Assembly (NCBI GenBank): GCA_903834925.1
Contig: CAILLA010000276.1
Location: forward strand, 1-64,000
Reading direction: 5' to 3'
DNA: 64,000 nt
DNA from: an uncultured Schlesneria sp.
Lineage (GTDB): Bacteria > Planctomycetota > Planctomycetia > Planctomycetales > Planctomycetaceae
The notes under the pieces: model-generated
What the model was told of the DNA's origin: nothing
What the model saw: the letters and a program-made list of their open reading frames with translations, nothing else
Databases searched by the model: none
Translations under genes and position numbers: made by a program
In this document: positions 53,383-63,660 of the stretch, one piece after another
Position numbering within the stretch: position 1 is the first letter of the stretch
Layout: every line of letters begins with the position of its first letter

Positions 53383-54486
53383 ATGATTGTTGATGAATTG
53401 ACGATTTCTACTGTTCGCGAACGCCTCGTTAAACTGCCTCCGTTGACCTATGGTTCATTGAGATTGCCGTCTCGGTACCTGCTTTCGCCGTTGGCAGGTT
53501 ATACAAATCTGCCGTTTCGGCGGATTGTTCGGGAAATTGGTGGGGTGGGGCTGGGGACGACTGATCTGGTCAATGCACGCGGGTTGCTTGAGGGAAAGGG
53601 AAAGACGCTGCATCTGGTTGAGACTTGTCCTGAGGATCGGCCGTTTGCTGTGCAGATTTTTGGTAGTGATCCGTCTGTCATGCGCGATGCGGCTCAGTTA
53701 CTGGAGGGACGTGGTGTTGATTCCATCGATATCAACATGGGTTGCCCTGTTCAGCGGATTACCAAGGGTGGGGCCGGGGCCAGCATGATGTGCCGCGTCG
53801 ACAGTACTGTCGAACTGGTTCGGACGGTGGTCGAATCGGTTCGGATACCTGTGACGGTCAAAATGCGGCTGGGGTGGGATAGTACCCAACTGACGGCACC
53901 GAAGTTCGCTCGTGAATTTGAACAGGTTGGCGTGGCCGCCGTGGCGATCCATGGTCGGACGCGCGAGCAGGGGTTTAGCGGTGCGGTCGATCGGGACGGA
54001 ATTCGGCAAGTTGTTGAGGCGGTCGATAAGATTCCTGTGATCGGTAATGGGGACATTCGATCGATTGCCGATGGCGAGCGGATGTTTGCCGAAACTGGTT
54101 GTCATGGGATTTCCATGGGACGAGGAGCGCTGGCGAACCCCTGGATCTTCCGCCAGTTTGTTGAATGGGAAACGACGGGACAGTACTCGCCAGCTGGGCA
54201 CTTTGAAGATCGATTGTCATTGCTGATGCGACAGTTCGGGTATCTCGAACAGCAGCGAGGGACCGAGCGGGCGATTGTCTCGTTTCGAAAGATGGCTCAT
54301 TGGTATTTGAAAGCAATGTGCGTCAACGCCTACTTGCGTAATCTCATGCAAAGTGCTCGAACGCGATCCGAATTTGAATTGGCAGTACGTGAGATTGCCA
54401 ACTCCGGGCCAACTCGTGGGACTCGAACGGGCGTGTTGCCCGATCTGGTCATTCCCGTTCCGTCCGGGCCGGTTGAAAACTGGTGA
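53383..54486 (+). CDS. dus: tRNA-dihydrouridine synthase (DusB-like)
   Basis: A TIM-barrel flavoprotein that reduces uridines in the tRNA D loop using FMN and NADPH. Family motifs: LSPLAGYTNLPFRRIVRE at the barrel start, SIDINMGCPVQRI with the catalytic Cys, VTVKMRLGWD, AVAIHGRTREQGFSG and VIGNGDIRS. Length (367 aa) is slightly longer than usual DusB. It overlaps or nearly touches mutY, so the two form an operon. DusB is the best fit; the exact subgroup was not tested. Confidence 0.92.
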   Translation: MIVDELTISTVRERLVKLPPLTYGSLRLPSRYLLSPLAGYTNLPFRRIVREIGGVGLGTTDLVNARGLLEGKGKTLHLVETCPEDRPFAVQIFGSDPSVMRDAAQLLEGRGVDSIDINMGCPVQRITKGGAGASMMCRVDSTVELVRTVVESVRIPVTVKMRLGWDSTQLTAPKFAREFEQVGVAAVAIHGRTREQGFSGAVDRDGIRQVVEAVDKIPVIGNGDIRSIADGERMFAETGCHGISMGRGALANPWIFRQFVEWETTGQYSPAGHFEDRLSLLMRQFGYLEQQRGTERAIVSFRKMAHWYLKAMCVNAYLRNLMQSARTRSEFELAVREIANSGPTRGTRTGVLPDLVIPVPSGPVENW

Positions 54487-54494
54487 GTCACCGC

Positions 54495-55628
54495 ATGAAC
54501 CCTGCTGACTATTCCTCATTTCGCCGGAAGTTGATTGACTGGTACGTCGATCGGGGACGGGATCTGCCCTGGCGTCGAAACCATGATCCTTACCAGATCT
54601 GGATCAGCGAGATCATGTTGCAGCAAACAACGGTTGCGGCAGTGATCCCCTATTTTGAAAGGTTTTTAACACAGTTTCCGACAGTTGCGGATCTGGCCAC
54701 AGCGGAAGAATCGGAAATTTTGAAGTTATGGGAAGGGCTTGGCTACTACAGTCGCGCAAGAAACATTCATCGAGCAGCGAAGGTGATCGTCGAACAATAC
54801 TCGGGCGTTTTTCCAACCGAACTCGACGCACTGCAATCGTTGCCGGGGATTGGTCGTTATACGGCTGGTGCTATTGCCTCGTTCGCGTTTGACCAGCGTG
54901 CTCCGATCGTCGAAGCGAACACGCTGCGGCTTTATTGCCGGTTGATTGGATACGACGGCGATCCACGCTCACGTGACGGACAGGAAAGACTCTGGCGATT
55001 TGCGGAAGACGTATTACCCCAAAAAGGGTCAGGTCGGCTAAATCAAGCGTTGATGGAATTGGGAGCGACGGTCTGCTCTGTTCGTGAACCTGATTGTGAA
55101 TCATGCCCGGTTCATTCTTACTGCCAGACTTTTCGAGAAGGGACACAAGCGACGATCCCTCAACCCAAACCGAAGACGGTCATTACGGAAACCACTGAAG
55201 TTTCGATCGGTATTCGTATGGGTTCGAAGTTTCTTCTCCGGAAGAGAACGTCGAATGAGCGTTGGGCTGGGCTTTGGGATTTTGTCCGATTTGAGATTGA
55301 GCATGCCGCAAGCACATTTGATTCAGCGTTCGTTGTGGGGTCGGTGCTGGACCGGACTGGACTATCTATCATAATGGGGCCTCAAATCGCCGTGTTCAAA
55401 CACAGTGTGACTCGTTACCGCATCACGCTGAAATGCTTTACGGCGGATCGAGTCAAAGGCCGACTCAAAGCAAACGAAGAATGGCAATGGGTTCAGCCGG
55501 CTGATTTTAATGGGTACCCGCTGTCCGTTACTGCGCGACAGTTTGCCGAGCAACTGAAACAGCAACTTGTTAACGATCACGAGACACCGAAAGCAGGGAA
55601 AACGAAGAAGAGAAGTTTGGAACACTAA
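54495..55628 (+). CDS. mutY: A/G-specific adenine glycosylase MutY
   Basis: Removes adenine mispaired with 8-oxoguanine. The helix-hairpin-helix LPGIGRYTAGAI, the catalytic Glu in WISEIMLQQTTV and the 4Fe-4S ligands (C-X6-C-X2-C-X5-C in CSVREPDCESCPVHSYC) are present, followed by a NUDIX-like 8-oxoG-recognition domain. The catalytic Asp of the E. coli enzyme (LDGN) is Glu here (VEAN). I start at ATG 54495; a GTG at 54483 overlapping the dus stop is the alternative and adds four residues. Confidence 0.93.
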   Translation: MNPADYSSFRRKLIDWYVDRGRDLPWRRNHDPYQIWISEIMLQQTTVAAVIPYFERFLTQFPTVADLATAEESEILKLWEGLGYYSRARNIHRAAKVIVEQYSGVFPTELDALQSLPGIGRYTAGAIASFAFDQRAPIVEANTLRLYCRLIGYDGDPRSRDGQERLWRFAEDVLPQKGSGRLNQALMELGATVCSVREPDCESCPVHSYCQTFREGTQATIPQPKPKTVITETTEVSIGIRMGSKFLLRKRTSNERWAGLWDFVRFEIEHAASTFDSAFVVGSVLDRTGLSIIMGPQIAVFKHSVTRYRITLKCFTADRVKGRLKANEEWQWVQPADFNGYPLSVTARQFAEQLKQQLVNDHETPKAGKTKKRSLEH

Positions 55629-55748
55629 TCTTCGCTAGTTTGCACTAATAAGAAATGGCAATTGGCAGAGGCCCGGGCGTTTCCTGGCGCGAATTGCCGC
55701 TTGATGTAACTGTAATTCTAAAGCAATCACATTTCGGAGTCTGATTTC

Positions 55749-56702
55749 ATGGCAAATTTCGATATCGGTCTGCCGCCGGGCGTTTTGGCTGCTCCTACGA
55801 CTGCGGCTGGTGTGGCCTTTACGGAAGGTCCAGCATGTGATGTGAAGGGGAATCTTTACTTTACTGACATTGTTAACAACCGAATCCTGGTACTGGATGC
55901 TGAGGCAAAGTATTACCGCGTCTTCCGATCTCCGAGTGGACGAGCCAATGGCCTACTGTTTGATGCCCAGGGGCGATTGCTGGCTTGCGAAGGGAATGAG
56001 TTTTGTCCGAACGATGGAAACCGCCGAATTACTCGAACTAATCTGACGACTGGAGCTGTTGAGGTTCTGACCGATCGATATGACGGGAAGAGGTACAACG
56101 CACCTAACGACATTGCGGCATGTTCTAACGGGCAACTCTTCTTTACCGACCCCTGTTACTGGGATCGGAGCACGATGGAACTCGACCACGATTCGGTCTA
56201 TCGGATTGATCTTGATGGGACGGTGACACGGGTGCTGACGCAACCTCAGATACAACGACCGAACGGGATCGCATTGAGCCCGGATGAAAAAACGTTGTAT
56301 CTGGTCGACAGTTGTCCGATTGCCAATGGTCATCGCAAGATCTGGTCATTCGATCTCGCCAGTGATGGAACTCTTAGCCATCAGAAGTTGGTCATTGACT
56401 TTGCTCCAGGCCGGGGTGGTGATGGGATGTGTGTCGATTCTCAGGGGACTTTGTATATCGCCGCAGGAGTTTCGCACGCACGCAGTGCAAATGAAACGAA
56501 CGAAGTTCTTCCAGGCGTTTATGCTGTTCGGCCAGATGGAATTTTGCTTGGTCGCATTCCCGTCTTTGAAGACGTAATCACGAATTGCACTTGGGGAGGT
56601 GCCGATTTAAGAACGCTTTACATCACTGCGGGGAAGACTGTTTATCAGGTTCGGGTTGACGTTCCAGGCTGGGTCGTGCATCGCCAACCCGTGTCAGTGT
56701 AA
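55749..56702 (+). CDS. SMP-30/gluconolactonase-like beta-propeller protein
   Basis: 317 residues with the blades of the SMP-30/gluconolactonase family: FTEGPACDVKGNLYFTDIVN, NDIAACSNGQLFFTDPCYWD, RPNGIALSPDEKTLYLVDSC, GGDGMCVDSQGTLYIAAG and TNCTWGGADLRTLYITAG. The Glu, Asn and Asp metal ligands of the family are in place (EGPA, APND, DG). It has no signal peptide. It probably hydrolyses a lactone, the sugar substrate not being predictable. It is alone after a 120-base gap. Confidence 0.88.
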   Translation: MANFDIGLPPGVLAAPTTAAGVAFTEGPACDVKGNLYFTDIVNNRILVLDAEAKYYRVFRSPSGRANGLLFDAQGRLLACEGNEFCPNDGNRRITRTNLTTGAVEVLTDRYDGKRYNAPNDIAACSNGQLFFTDPCYWDRSTMELDHDSVYRIDLDGTVTRVLTQPQIQRPNGIALSPDEKTLYLVDSCPIANGHRKIWSFDLASDGTLSHQKLVIDFAPGRGGDGMCVDSQGTLYIAAGVSHARSANETNEVLPGVYAVRPDGILLGRIPVFEDVITNCTWGGADLRTLYITAGKTVYQVRVDVPGWVVHRQPVSV

Positions 56703-57045
56703 TCGGTAGAACGTAGCCCATCGATCGCTGATGGAGTCACTCGTATCAATGACATTCAAAAGAGTTTCGCCACAGATGCGCACAGAACAACACAGATAAA
56801 GGGGAGCAAACCCCATGAAATACAGTTGAAAGACACTTTTTCCGGTATTTACTGTGGTGCATTGATCTGTATTACTAACGTTTGATTTCTTTGCTGGGCG
56901 CGAAGAATCGATTGAAGAAAAGAATCCGGGGACTTACGTCGCCCGGTTCGCCTCGACTGTTTTTTTTCGTGGTTTTCGTGGTTCAAATTCGTATCCAGAT
57001 TGGGTTGCGAGCGACAGCCCGCGCCAGTTGAATCTGTGGCCAATA
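56703..57045. other. Intergenic region, no gene seen
   Basis: Contains A/C-rich stretches (CACAGATGCGCACAGAACAACACAGATAAA type) and a run of T on the + strand near 56,960, between convergent genes. No recognisable gene or RNA. Confidence 0.5.
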
Positions 57046-60000
57046 CTATTTTTTAACTGGCTGAAGTCCCTTGTCTGTCAGTCGCGATGATCCCAGTCCA
57101 CGTGTCGCGTCGGAAGAGAATACATGTGACGGGGGAATGCTTCCGTCGACAAGATTGGAGGCGCGTTCCCACATTTTTTCGTCAAAATGGGACTGGACAT
57201 CCTTCCCATCCGGTATCCGAACCAGTCCAAAGGCATCATTGAAAACATCGTGCTTGGATTCCCAAATCGTTTTACCGCCAGTTTCATACGCGATCCGTAC
57301 TGAAACACCCTTACGCTGAAGCGTGATATCGGGTGCATTTGCACCCGTTGTTCCCCCCAGCATTTTTAGCGTGACCGTTCCAGAAACATTGGCGGGGGCG
57401 ATTGACACTACCATTTTTACCGGCGCCTTCTCGTCGATCGTCAGTTCGTTCTTTTTGATTCCACTATTGATCTCGTCGCGAACATTTTTTGAATAGTCTG
57501 ATAGACCGGCAGGATCAGGGCATTCGAACTTCAGTCCGATGGAGCTTCCTGGATGAACCAATGCCTGAGCGTCGAAGGTTTTACCCTCCAGAAGCTTCGT
57601 GGTTGCAGGCTCGGGAAGTGTCAGTGCTTTAATCTGACCGGGTTTTCCGTTTTCACCAGAACCCGCCAGCCAGAACCGACCATCGAAAGTTTTTCGCCCA
57701 AACGTCAAGTTGTCCTGTGAATCGTAGACGTACGACCAGACGATTGCCTTACGGCTCAAATCAAGCAACATGAGTGAACGCCCCAGATTGATCTTTGTGG
57801 TTTGAACGCTTGGAGTATTCGTCCGTGGGCTGCCTAACAAAAGTTCGTTTTCTCCGCACCAGACCATCGGCGCGGTTGCCTGAGGAATCGGTACTGACGT
57901 GGCCGAACCGGTCGCCATGTCAATGACATACACGGCCGTGCCGCGTCGCCCATCCGTTAATGCGGCCAGTTTGTCCCCTTTCAGCCCGAAGGACATCTCA
58001 AGGACGTTTCCTTCGATCTGGACAACACCACGCGACTCGCCTGACAAAGCATCTCGAAACTCGATCTTGTTCTGGGCACAGGTGGCGATGAATTTACCTC
58101 CAGGCGAGACCGCGACGGTTCCCGCATCGTCTACGGAATAAACTGGTTCGCATGTCGGTAGTCGGAAGACAATCAATTGATCGTCGATGCTCGCCGCAGC
58201 GACAGTATTGGCATTCAGGAAAACTGCCGAGGCGATCTCGCGTTTCTGCTTGTCAGATTCCTCCTGATAGGGGCGGCAACCGGCAACATGCTGACCATCG
58301 GCACTGAAGACATCCAACCGCCCCTCGCCGTCAATCGCCTGGACCAGTACATGGGAACCATCGGGGCTGACAGCCATCAATTCACAAGGGAAGCTCACGT
58401 CAATGCGGCGGCTTGCAGCCTGTTTGGAAGCATCAACAATTTCGAGCCAATTCTTCAAGCAGGGCGCGGGAGGAATTCGGGTACGGATTCGATTGCGATT
58501 GTTCCCCGAGATAAACTGAGTTCGGAGAACCAAGGATTTCATCGCGGCTGATGATTCGTCTCCTTCATCAGCGATTCGAGCGCAGACAATTCCGGAATTG
58601 GACGAGGAAAACTCGAGTTGGCGACATCGACCCTCGTCCGTATTCAAGGGGATTGAATCAACCAGACTTGCAACGCCGGGTGCAGGATCGGATTCGGCTT
58701 TCCAGGCGGAGTTCGTTGCCGAGCGATTTGCGGCCTTACTACGATCAAATGAAGTCAACTTGGGCAGCTTGGCATCAAACATCAATCCGCCAGCGGCGGC
58801 AACTTCCTTAGCTCGGGCAATGTCGTCAGCCTGGATGATGATTGGCGAAATTGTTGCTGACTTATTTGTCCCCTCCCAAGCTGCGATCGAAGTGTTCGAA
58901 ACGATTCGGCGAGTGACCATCCGGGAGAAATCCAGCGATGGTTTAGGAAGTTCGAAGACCACGCTTTTCGAATCAAGATCAATCACATACTGGCCGGCGA
59001 ACAACAATCGTTTCCCATCCGGGAACCATTGGAGGCCTGATTTACTGCTGAGAATGTCACGTTTTCGTTGATCTGCATCGGGCAGTTCGAAGTCAGCCGT
59101 GATCGCACCGTCGGCGACATTCCAGACGACAACCCGTTCGGCTTTGTCTGTGAATGATTTGGCATAGACACCGGCCAGCTGCTTGCCATCAAGAGAAAAT
59201 GCAATGCCAAAAAGGTCTGGTCCCCGCTCAGCAAATTCCAGTGAAGCGGCTTTGTCGCCGCTGTCCATATCATAGATATCGACGGAATTTTTCAGAAAAT
59301 CTGAGACGACTGCCAGAAATCGGCCACCCGGGCTGAATGCAAACAAGGGATCTGGTTGGCCGTTCTCACCCATTGTGATTTGACGTTCGAGATCGCCAGA
59401 GGGAAGCGTCCAAGACAGAATGCTTCGATGGACATTCGACAATGCAACGAGTCGCTTCGGCGTCGGCAGGCAAACGGCGGCGACGTTGAACTTTTTCGAG
59501 TCGACAGGGAGGACACCAAGCGTCTTCTTAGCCTTGACGTCATAAACCTCGATACCTCCGCCGACCCCATCATGTCGGAACCAGGCGAAGTACGATCCAT
59601 CAGGGCTGACGCCGAGATCACTACCGCCGACCTTGGGTCCCTTGATCGATGCCGTTTTTGCGCCGGTGACTATATTCCACAGTTCAATAGGCTCCTTTGA
59701 GGAAACTTCGTGTCCGATCAAAATCAATGGGCTAGGTGTGGTTGGATGAGTGACAAGTTTTTCCGAAACCCACCCTGCAACCGTTTTGATCTTGAACGGC
59801 TTGCTTTCGTCCAGGACAACGACATCGGGTGACGGGTCGACGGACACTTTCCAGTTTTCAACCGGTTTAAACCCATTCGCTTTTTTGGACTGCTGGAACC
59901 CGGAAGCCGCAGCTGAGGTGACGGGTTTCGCGTTTGGCGGTGGAACGACTGGATTTGTGGCAGGAATCGTATTAGAAGGATTTGGCTGCGAAGCCAGATT

Positions 60001-60390
60001 GGAAGGGGGCATGCCGGAAGCTACTGGATTCGCAGGAGATGTTGGCGAAGTTGGAGTACCGACGTTCGCTGGTGTCTGAACGGGATTTGCCGCTAATGTC
60101 TGTTCGCCCGTTGCCACAACCGGTGGGTTGGTCAAGACAGGTTGTCGAGGACGAGTGAACAGAAACGCCAACAATCCAACCAAGGCAACGGCTGCGATAC
60201 CACACCCGGCAAGGACGGCGACAGGTGGCCCCGAGCTTTTCTTCGACTTTTTCTTTTTTCCAGTTCGAGGACGACCGCCGGGGATTTCAATATCTGACCC
60301 ACACTCTTTGCACTCGACGGTATGACCCGCTCGCTCATCCGAATAACGATAGCGCTTACCGCACTCTTCGCATGCAACTTGGATTGGCAT
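57046..60390 (-). CDS. Zinc-ribbon membrane protein with WD40-like repeats
   Basis: 1,114 residues. The N terminus is a zinc ribbon (CEECGKRY..., CKECGSDI), then a basic linker and one membrane helix (VAVLAGCGIAAVALVGLLAFLF), then a Pro/Asn/Thr-rich spacer. The rest is WD40/propeller-like (LGVSPDGSYFAWFRHD, AFSPGGRFLAVVSDF, LQWFPDGKRLLFAG, VAVSPGGKFIATCAQN). The CxxC-ribbon-plus-helix head is common in planctomycete proteins. Start ATG 60390 opens MPIQVACEE. Partner unknown. Confidence 0.82.
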   Translation of the reverse strand: MPIQVACEECGKRYRYSDERAGHTVECKECGSDIEIPGGRPRTGKKKKSKKSSGPPVAVLAGCGIAAVALVGLLAFLFTRPRQPVLTNPPVVATGEQTLAANPVQTPANVGTPTSPTSPANPVASGMPPSNLASQPNPSNTIPATNPVVPPPNAKPVTSAAASGFQQSKKANGFKPVENWKVSVDPSPDVVVLDESKPFKIKTVAGWVSEKLVTHPTTPSPLILIGHEVSSKEPIELWNIVTGAKTASIKGPKVGGSDLGVSPDGSYFAWFRHDGVGGGIEVYDVKAKKTLGVLPVDSKKFNVAAVCLPTPKRLVALSNVHRSILSWTLPSGDLERQITMGENGQPDPLFAFSPGGRFLAVVSDFLKNSVDIYDMDSGDKAASLEFAERGPDLFGIAFSLDGKQLAGVYAKSFTDKAERVVVWNVADGAITADFELPDADQRKRDILSSKSGLQWFPDGKRLLFAGQYVIDLDSKSVVFELPKPSLDFSRMVTRRIVSNTSIAAWEGTNKSATISPIIIQADDIARAKEVAAAGGLMFDAKLPKLTSFDRSKAANRSATNSAWKAESDPAPGVASLVDSIPLNTDEGRCRQLEFSSSNSGIVCARIADEGDESSAAMKSLVLRTQFISGNNRNRIRTRIPPAPCLKNWLEIVDASKQAASRRIDVSFPCELMAVSPDGSHVLVQAIDGEGRLDVFSADGQHVAGCRPYQEESDKQKREIASAVFLNANTVAAASIDDQLIVFRLPTCEPVYSVDDAGTVAVSPGGKFIATCAQNKIEFRDALSGESRGVVQIEGNVLEMSFGLKGDKLAALTDGRRGTAVYVIDMATGSATSVPIPQATAPMVWCGENELLLGSPRTNTPSVQTTKINLGRSLMLLDLSRKAIVWSYVYDSQDNLTFGRKTFDGRFWLAGSGENGKPGQIKALTLPEPATTKLLEGKTFDAQALVHPGSSIGLKFECPDPAGLSDYSKNVRDEINSGIKKNELTIDEKAPVKMVVSIAPANVSGTVTLKMLGGTTGANAPDITLQRKGVSVRIAYETGGKTIWESKHDVFNDAFGLVRIPDGKDVQSHFDEKMWERASNLVDGSIPPSHVFSSDATRGLGSSRLTDKGLQPVKK

Positions 60391-60507
60391 TTTGACTGAG
60401 CCCGCTAAGAAATGAAAAATGAGACTGTTGAATTGTTAAAATAGCGTAACAACAGACATTCGGTCATTTCAATTGAAGCGGGCCTTTTTTTGTCGTTGCG
60501 AGAATTG

Positions 60508-60819
60508 TCAGCGGATGAACACGCCAAACCCCGGCCCGGGATATCCATAACGAACTCGACCACGGGGTCCGACGCGAACAATTCCATAAGCCGGTGGGCC
60601 GTAAACAACTGGAGGAGGAGCTACGTACACAGGGGCTGCAGGATATGGCGAATTAACAATAGGAGGAGGTGCTACCGCGACGGGAGGATAGGCGTAGACT
60701 GGCGGGCCGTAGGGGCGATAATAGCCACGGTAGGGCCGCCCCCATGGTTCAGCCGATGCGCTCCCAATCATGATGAAGCTGAATAACGCAGCCATTGTAA
60801 TCAGTTTGAGTTGAGACAT
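60508..60819 (-). CDS. Small secreted Pro/Tyr/Gly-rich protein
   Basis: 103 residues from ATG 60819, where AAGGAAAAAA precedes it. Signal peptide KLITMAALFSFIMIGSASA, then a mature part rich in Pro, Tyr, Gly and Ala (RPYRGYYRPYGPPVYAYPP). Low-complexity secreted proteins like this are usually envelope-associated; no enzyme motif is seen. Confidence 0.72.
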   Translation of the reverse strand: MSQLKLITMAALFSFIMIGSASAEPWGRPYRGYYRPYGPPVYAYPPVAVAPPPIVNSPYPAAPVYVAPPPVVYGPPAYGIVRVGPRGRVRYGYPGPGFGVFIR

Positions 60820-61267
60820 GCTTTTTTCCTTACAAGACGAAATTCGAAAGGTGGGGGCCTTAATCAACTTCCGATCAAGCTTTTGCCCCGAAAAACGCAA
60901 CCGGTTGAACTTCTTCATGCTGCAGTTCTAACAGAATCCAATTGGCAGATGCAGCGAGGATTTTGCAACGTTAGTAAAAATTCAGCTGCCAATGCCGGTT
61001 TATTCATGAGCCCGACGTTCAAGATGCGAAGTTGCGAGGTTTCGATTTCTGGAGTGAAATCAAGAATTCAATGCAACGGCGCCTCGATCTAAATAATGCA
61101 ATATCCGGTAACCGTTTATTGGCGTCGTTCCAACCGGCCGGGATGGCCGCGTTCAAAGTTTCGAGAGCCTTGAAGTGAATTTCCGGTTTCAGAGCGTCTT
61201 TGTCAGAACCGGGGTGAGCCCCAAGCCAAGAATGCACTAAACGTTTTGTGTTCCTAAGCACGTCACG
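60820..61267. other. Intergenic region, no gene seen
   Basis: About 450 bases between two minus-strand genes. Short frames here have no domain or binding site; probably leader and terminator sequence. Confidence 0.45.
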
Positions 61268-62497
61268 TCAGTTTGAATATTCCAATCTTCGGAAACGGAC
61301 GTAACCAACCGTAAAGCACGCGATGCCAAACATTGCCAAAACGGCGCAGCAGGTGACGACAAGCCGCAAACTTGGGTGGCTGTGCGTCAGAAGCTCCTGA
61401 TACGCGATCAAGGCCCAGGCGTGCGGCGTTGCCAAGCTGACGTCTTTCATCAGTTGTGGTAGCCAGTCTCGTGGCATGTAGCACCCGCTGATTCCGGCCA
61501 GCACAATCATCAGAAACGTGGAATATGAGGAGACCTGCGATTCCGTGCGAACGATGGTTGCCAGCAGCAGGCCCAATCCGGTGGCTGAAATCGATGTGGT
61601 CAGGATGACGGGAAGCAGCATGAAGGGGTATGTTCCCCAGGACATTCCAAACATCAGCTTACCCGAAATGAATAGCAGCACGCTTTGAATAATCGAGACG
61701 AACAGGAATGGCAATGTCTTGCCCCACAGCAGTTCTGCGGGGCCAATTCTTGACGCCTGCAGTCGACGTAAGGTTCCCAGGGTACGTTCGTTGATGAACG
61801 AACTTGCCATGATATTCACCAGGAAAAATGCGAACATCACCATGAACGCGGGGACAAGTGTCTGATAGACGATGCTTGCACCAGCCTTGACTGTTTTCGG
61901 TGCTGCCGGCTCCGGTGTTTGATTCATCAGTTCTTCGGCGTGACGCTCCGCCATCCGGTTGATGATTCCTCGAAGTACAACGCTGCGCTTGGCAACTTCT
62001 GGCGCGACAACTCGCAGTACGGCCGAGAGAACAACGAATTGGACGAGTTCAGCGACACCGACAAATTGGGCACCGCTTTCGACTTCCATATCGAGCGCCG
62101 ACAAACCCTTCTTCAGTTTTCCGTGCTCGCTGTCGAACACATCGCTTAATTCGAGATCTTCGATTTTGTCACCGAATTCCTTGCCAAAAATCACCACCAC
62201 GCTGCTGCGGCCATTTTGCAGTCGAAGTTGTGCTTCGTCACGGTCTTTGACCTTGTCAACTTTCAAGCCGCCGATCGTCGAAAGGTTGCGGAATACGTCG
62301 GCGGAAAGGTCGGTTCCACTCTCGTCGACCACGCCGATCTTGACCAGATTGGCCTGGTCGTGTGTCGTGATCAGTTGGCCGGTCGAGACCCCCAGGATTG
62401 CGATGAATACGACCGGCAATGCGAGCAGTGTATACAATGCTCCCCTGTCCTTCAGGATCAGGCGCAGGTCTTTGATGGTGATTTCCCAAGCTCCCAT
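61268..62497 (-). CDS. ABC-2 type transporter permease
   Basis: 409 residues. The first helix (LLALPVVFIAILGVSTG) is followed by a large extracytoplasmic domain and then at least five C-terminal membrane helices (FMVMFAFFLVNIMASSFI, FLFVSIIQSVLLFISGKLMF, LPVILTTSISATGLGLLLATI, FLMIVLAGISGCYM, VVTCCAVLAMFGIACFTVGY). This is the typical shape of export permeases of the ABC-2 superfamily (NatB/YhgE-like). Start one base after the ATPase stop, so the pair is co-translated. Confidence 0.9.
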   Translation of the reverse strand: MGAWEITIKDLRLILKDRGALYTLLALPVVFIAILGVSTGQLITTHDQANLVKIGVVDESGTDLSADVFRNLSTIGGLKVDKVKDRDEAQLRLQNGRSSVVVIFGKEFGDKIEDLELSDVFDSEHGKLKKGLSALDMEVESGAQFVGVAELVQFVVLSAVLRVVAPEVAKRSVVLRGIINRMAERHAEELMNQTPEPAAPKTVKAGASIVYQTLVPAFMVMFAFFLVNIMASSFINERTLGTLRRLQASRIGPAELLWGKTLPFLFVSIIQSVLLFISGKLMFGMSWGTYPFMLLPVILTTSISATGLGLLLATIVRTESQVSSYSTFLMIVLAGISGCYMPRDWLPQLMKDVSLATPHAWALIAYQELLTHSHPSLRLVVTCCAVLAMFGIACFTVGYVRFRRLEYSN

Positions 62498-62498
62498 A

Positions 62499-63446
62499 TC
62501 AGTCTCTTAACGTCCTTCCTGTGAGGCTCAAAAAGAGCGTTTCCAGGCTTGTTTCTTGTGACTTGATTCCCTTCAGTGGAAACCCTGCGTCTTCCAGGAT
62601 TTCCAGAATCCGTCGCAATTCACCTGGGTGTCCTGCGACAGGGGCTTCCCTGCTTTCTTGAATTGTGATGCTCGTGATGCCATCGGGATCAGTTCGGACA
62701 GTGGCGATATTTCCCAGCTTCGTGATCAGATCTTGCGGAAGCTTTGCCACGGTAATTCCAAGATCCATCCGCTTTCGATCGAGCAATTCGTCCAGGGTTC
62801 CCATTTTCAGCAGCTTGCCCCGATCGATGATTGCGACACGGTTACAGACCGCTTCGATTTCTTCCATGTAGTGCGACGCATAGAGCACTCCCACATCCTG
62901 TTCGCTGAGATGTTTCACAGAATCCAGCAGGTTTGAGCGGGATTGGGGATCGATCCCGACAGTCGGTTCGTCGAGAATGACAAAACGCGGCTCATGCAGT
63001 AATGCGATTCCAAAGTTCAGTCGCCGCGACATTCCGCCGGAAAAAGTACTCGGAGTATGATCGGCGTTTTTGGTCAGGCCTGTCAGTTGCAGCACATAGT
63101 CGACACGGTCTTTCAATCGCTGGCCACGAACTCCGTTCAGTCCACCAAAGAATCGCAGATTCTGAGCGGCTGTCAGGTCTGGATAAATTGCAAGTTCCTG
63201 AGGCACGATCCCGAGATGACATCGCATTTCCGGATCACGTGGATTAAAGAGTTGACCATCGAACTTGATCGAACCTCCGTCCGATTTCAACAGTCCGATG
63301 ATCATCATCATTGTCGTCGATTTACCGGCACCATTCGGACCGATCAGACCGAAAACCTCTCCCTGTTTTACGGAAAAGCTTAAATCGTCGACGACCGTTA
63401 CGTCCCCGTAACGCTTTTTCAGTTTTGTGACTTCCAATCCATTCAT
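62499..63446 (-). CDS. ABC transporter ATP-binding protein
   Basis: Walker A GPNGAGKST (about residue 37), Q-loop GIVPQELAIY, signature FSGGMSRRL, Walker B FVILDEPTVGID, H-loop LYASHYMEE. It powers the permease that follows one base later; it is the CcmA/NatA type of drug or lipid export. ATG 63446 (MNGLEVTKLKK) is preferred over GTG 63449. Confidence 0.93.
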   Translation of the reverse strand: MNGLEVTKLKKRYGDVTVVDDLSFSVKQGEVFGLIGPNGAGKSTTMMMIIGLLKSDGGSIKFDGQLFNPRDPEMRCHLGIVPQELAIYPDLTAAQNLRFFGGLNGVRGQRLKDRVDYVLQLTGLTKNADHTPSTFSGGMSRRLNFGIALLHEPRFVILDEPTVGIDPQSRSNLLDSVKHLSEQDVGVLYASHYMEEIEAVCNRVAIIDRGKLLKMGTLDELLDRKRMDLGITVAKLPQDLITKLGNIATVRTDPDGITSITIQESREAPVAGHPGELRRILEILEDAGFPLKGIKSQETSLETLFLSLTGRTLRD

Positions 63447-63660
63447 CACTATGTCAGCTTTAAATTCTTAAAATCGACTTCGCAGTTTCCAACGAGGAGA
63501 CCAGATACCCTGAGCTTTCCTTGAGGGACGATGGAGGGAAGGTGGCACAACGCTTCAAAGAATGCAAGGACTGCCTTGATGGATCGCCCTCGGGGATCGA
63601 AAACTGTAACTTGTCGAAGCAGGAAAACGCGGGTAAAGACAACGGGGGAATCACCACAGG

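Noticed and set aside
61019..61261. 80-residue minus-strand frame between the secreted protein and the permease
   Set aside because: No recognisable domain, start site or conservation cue.
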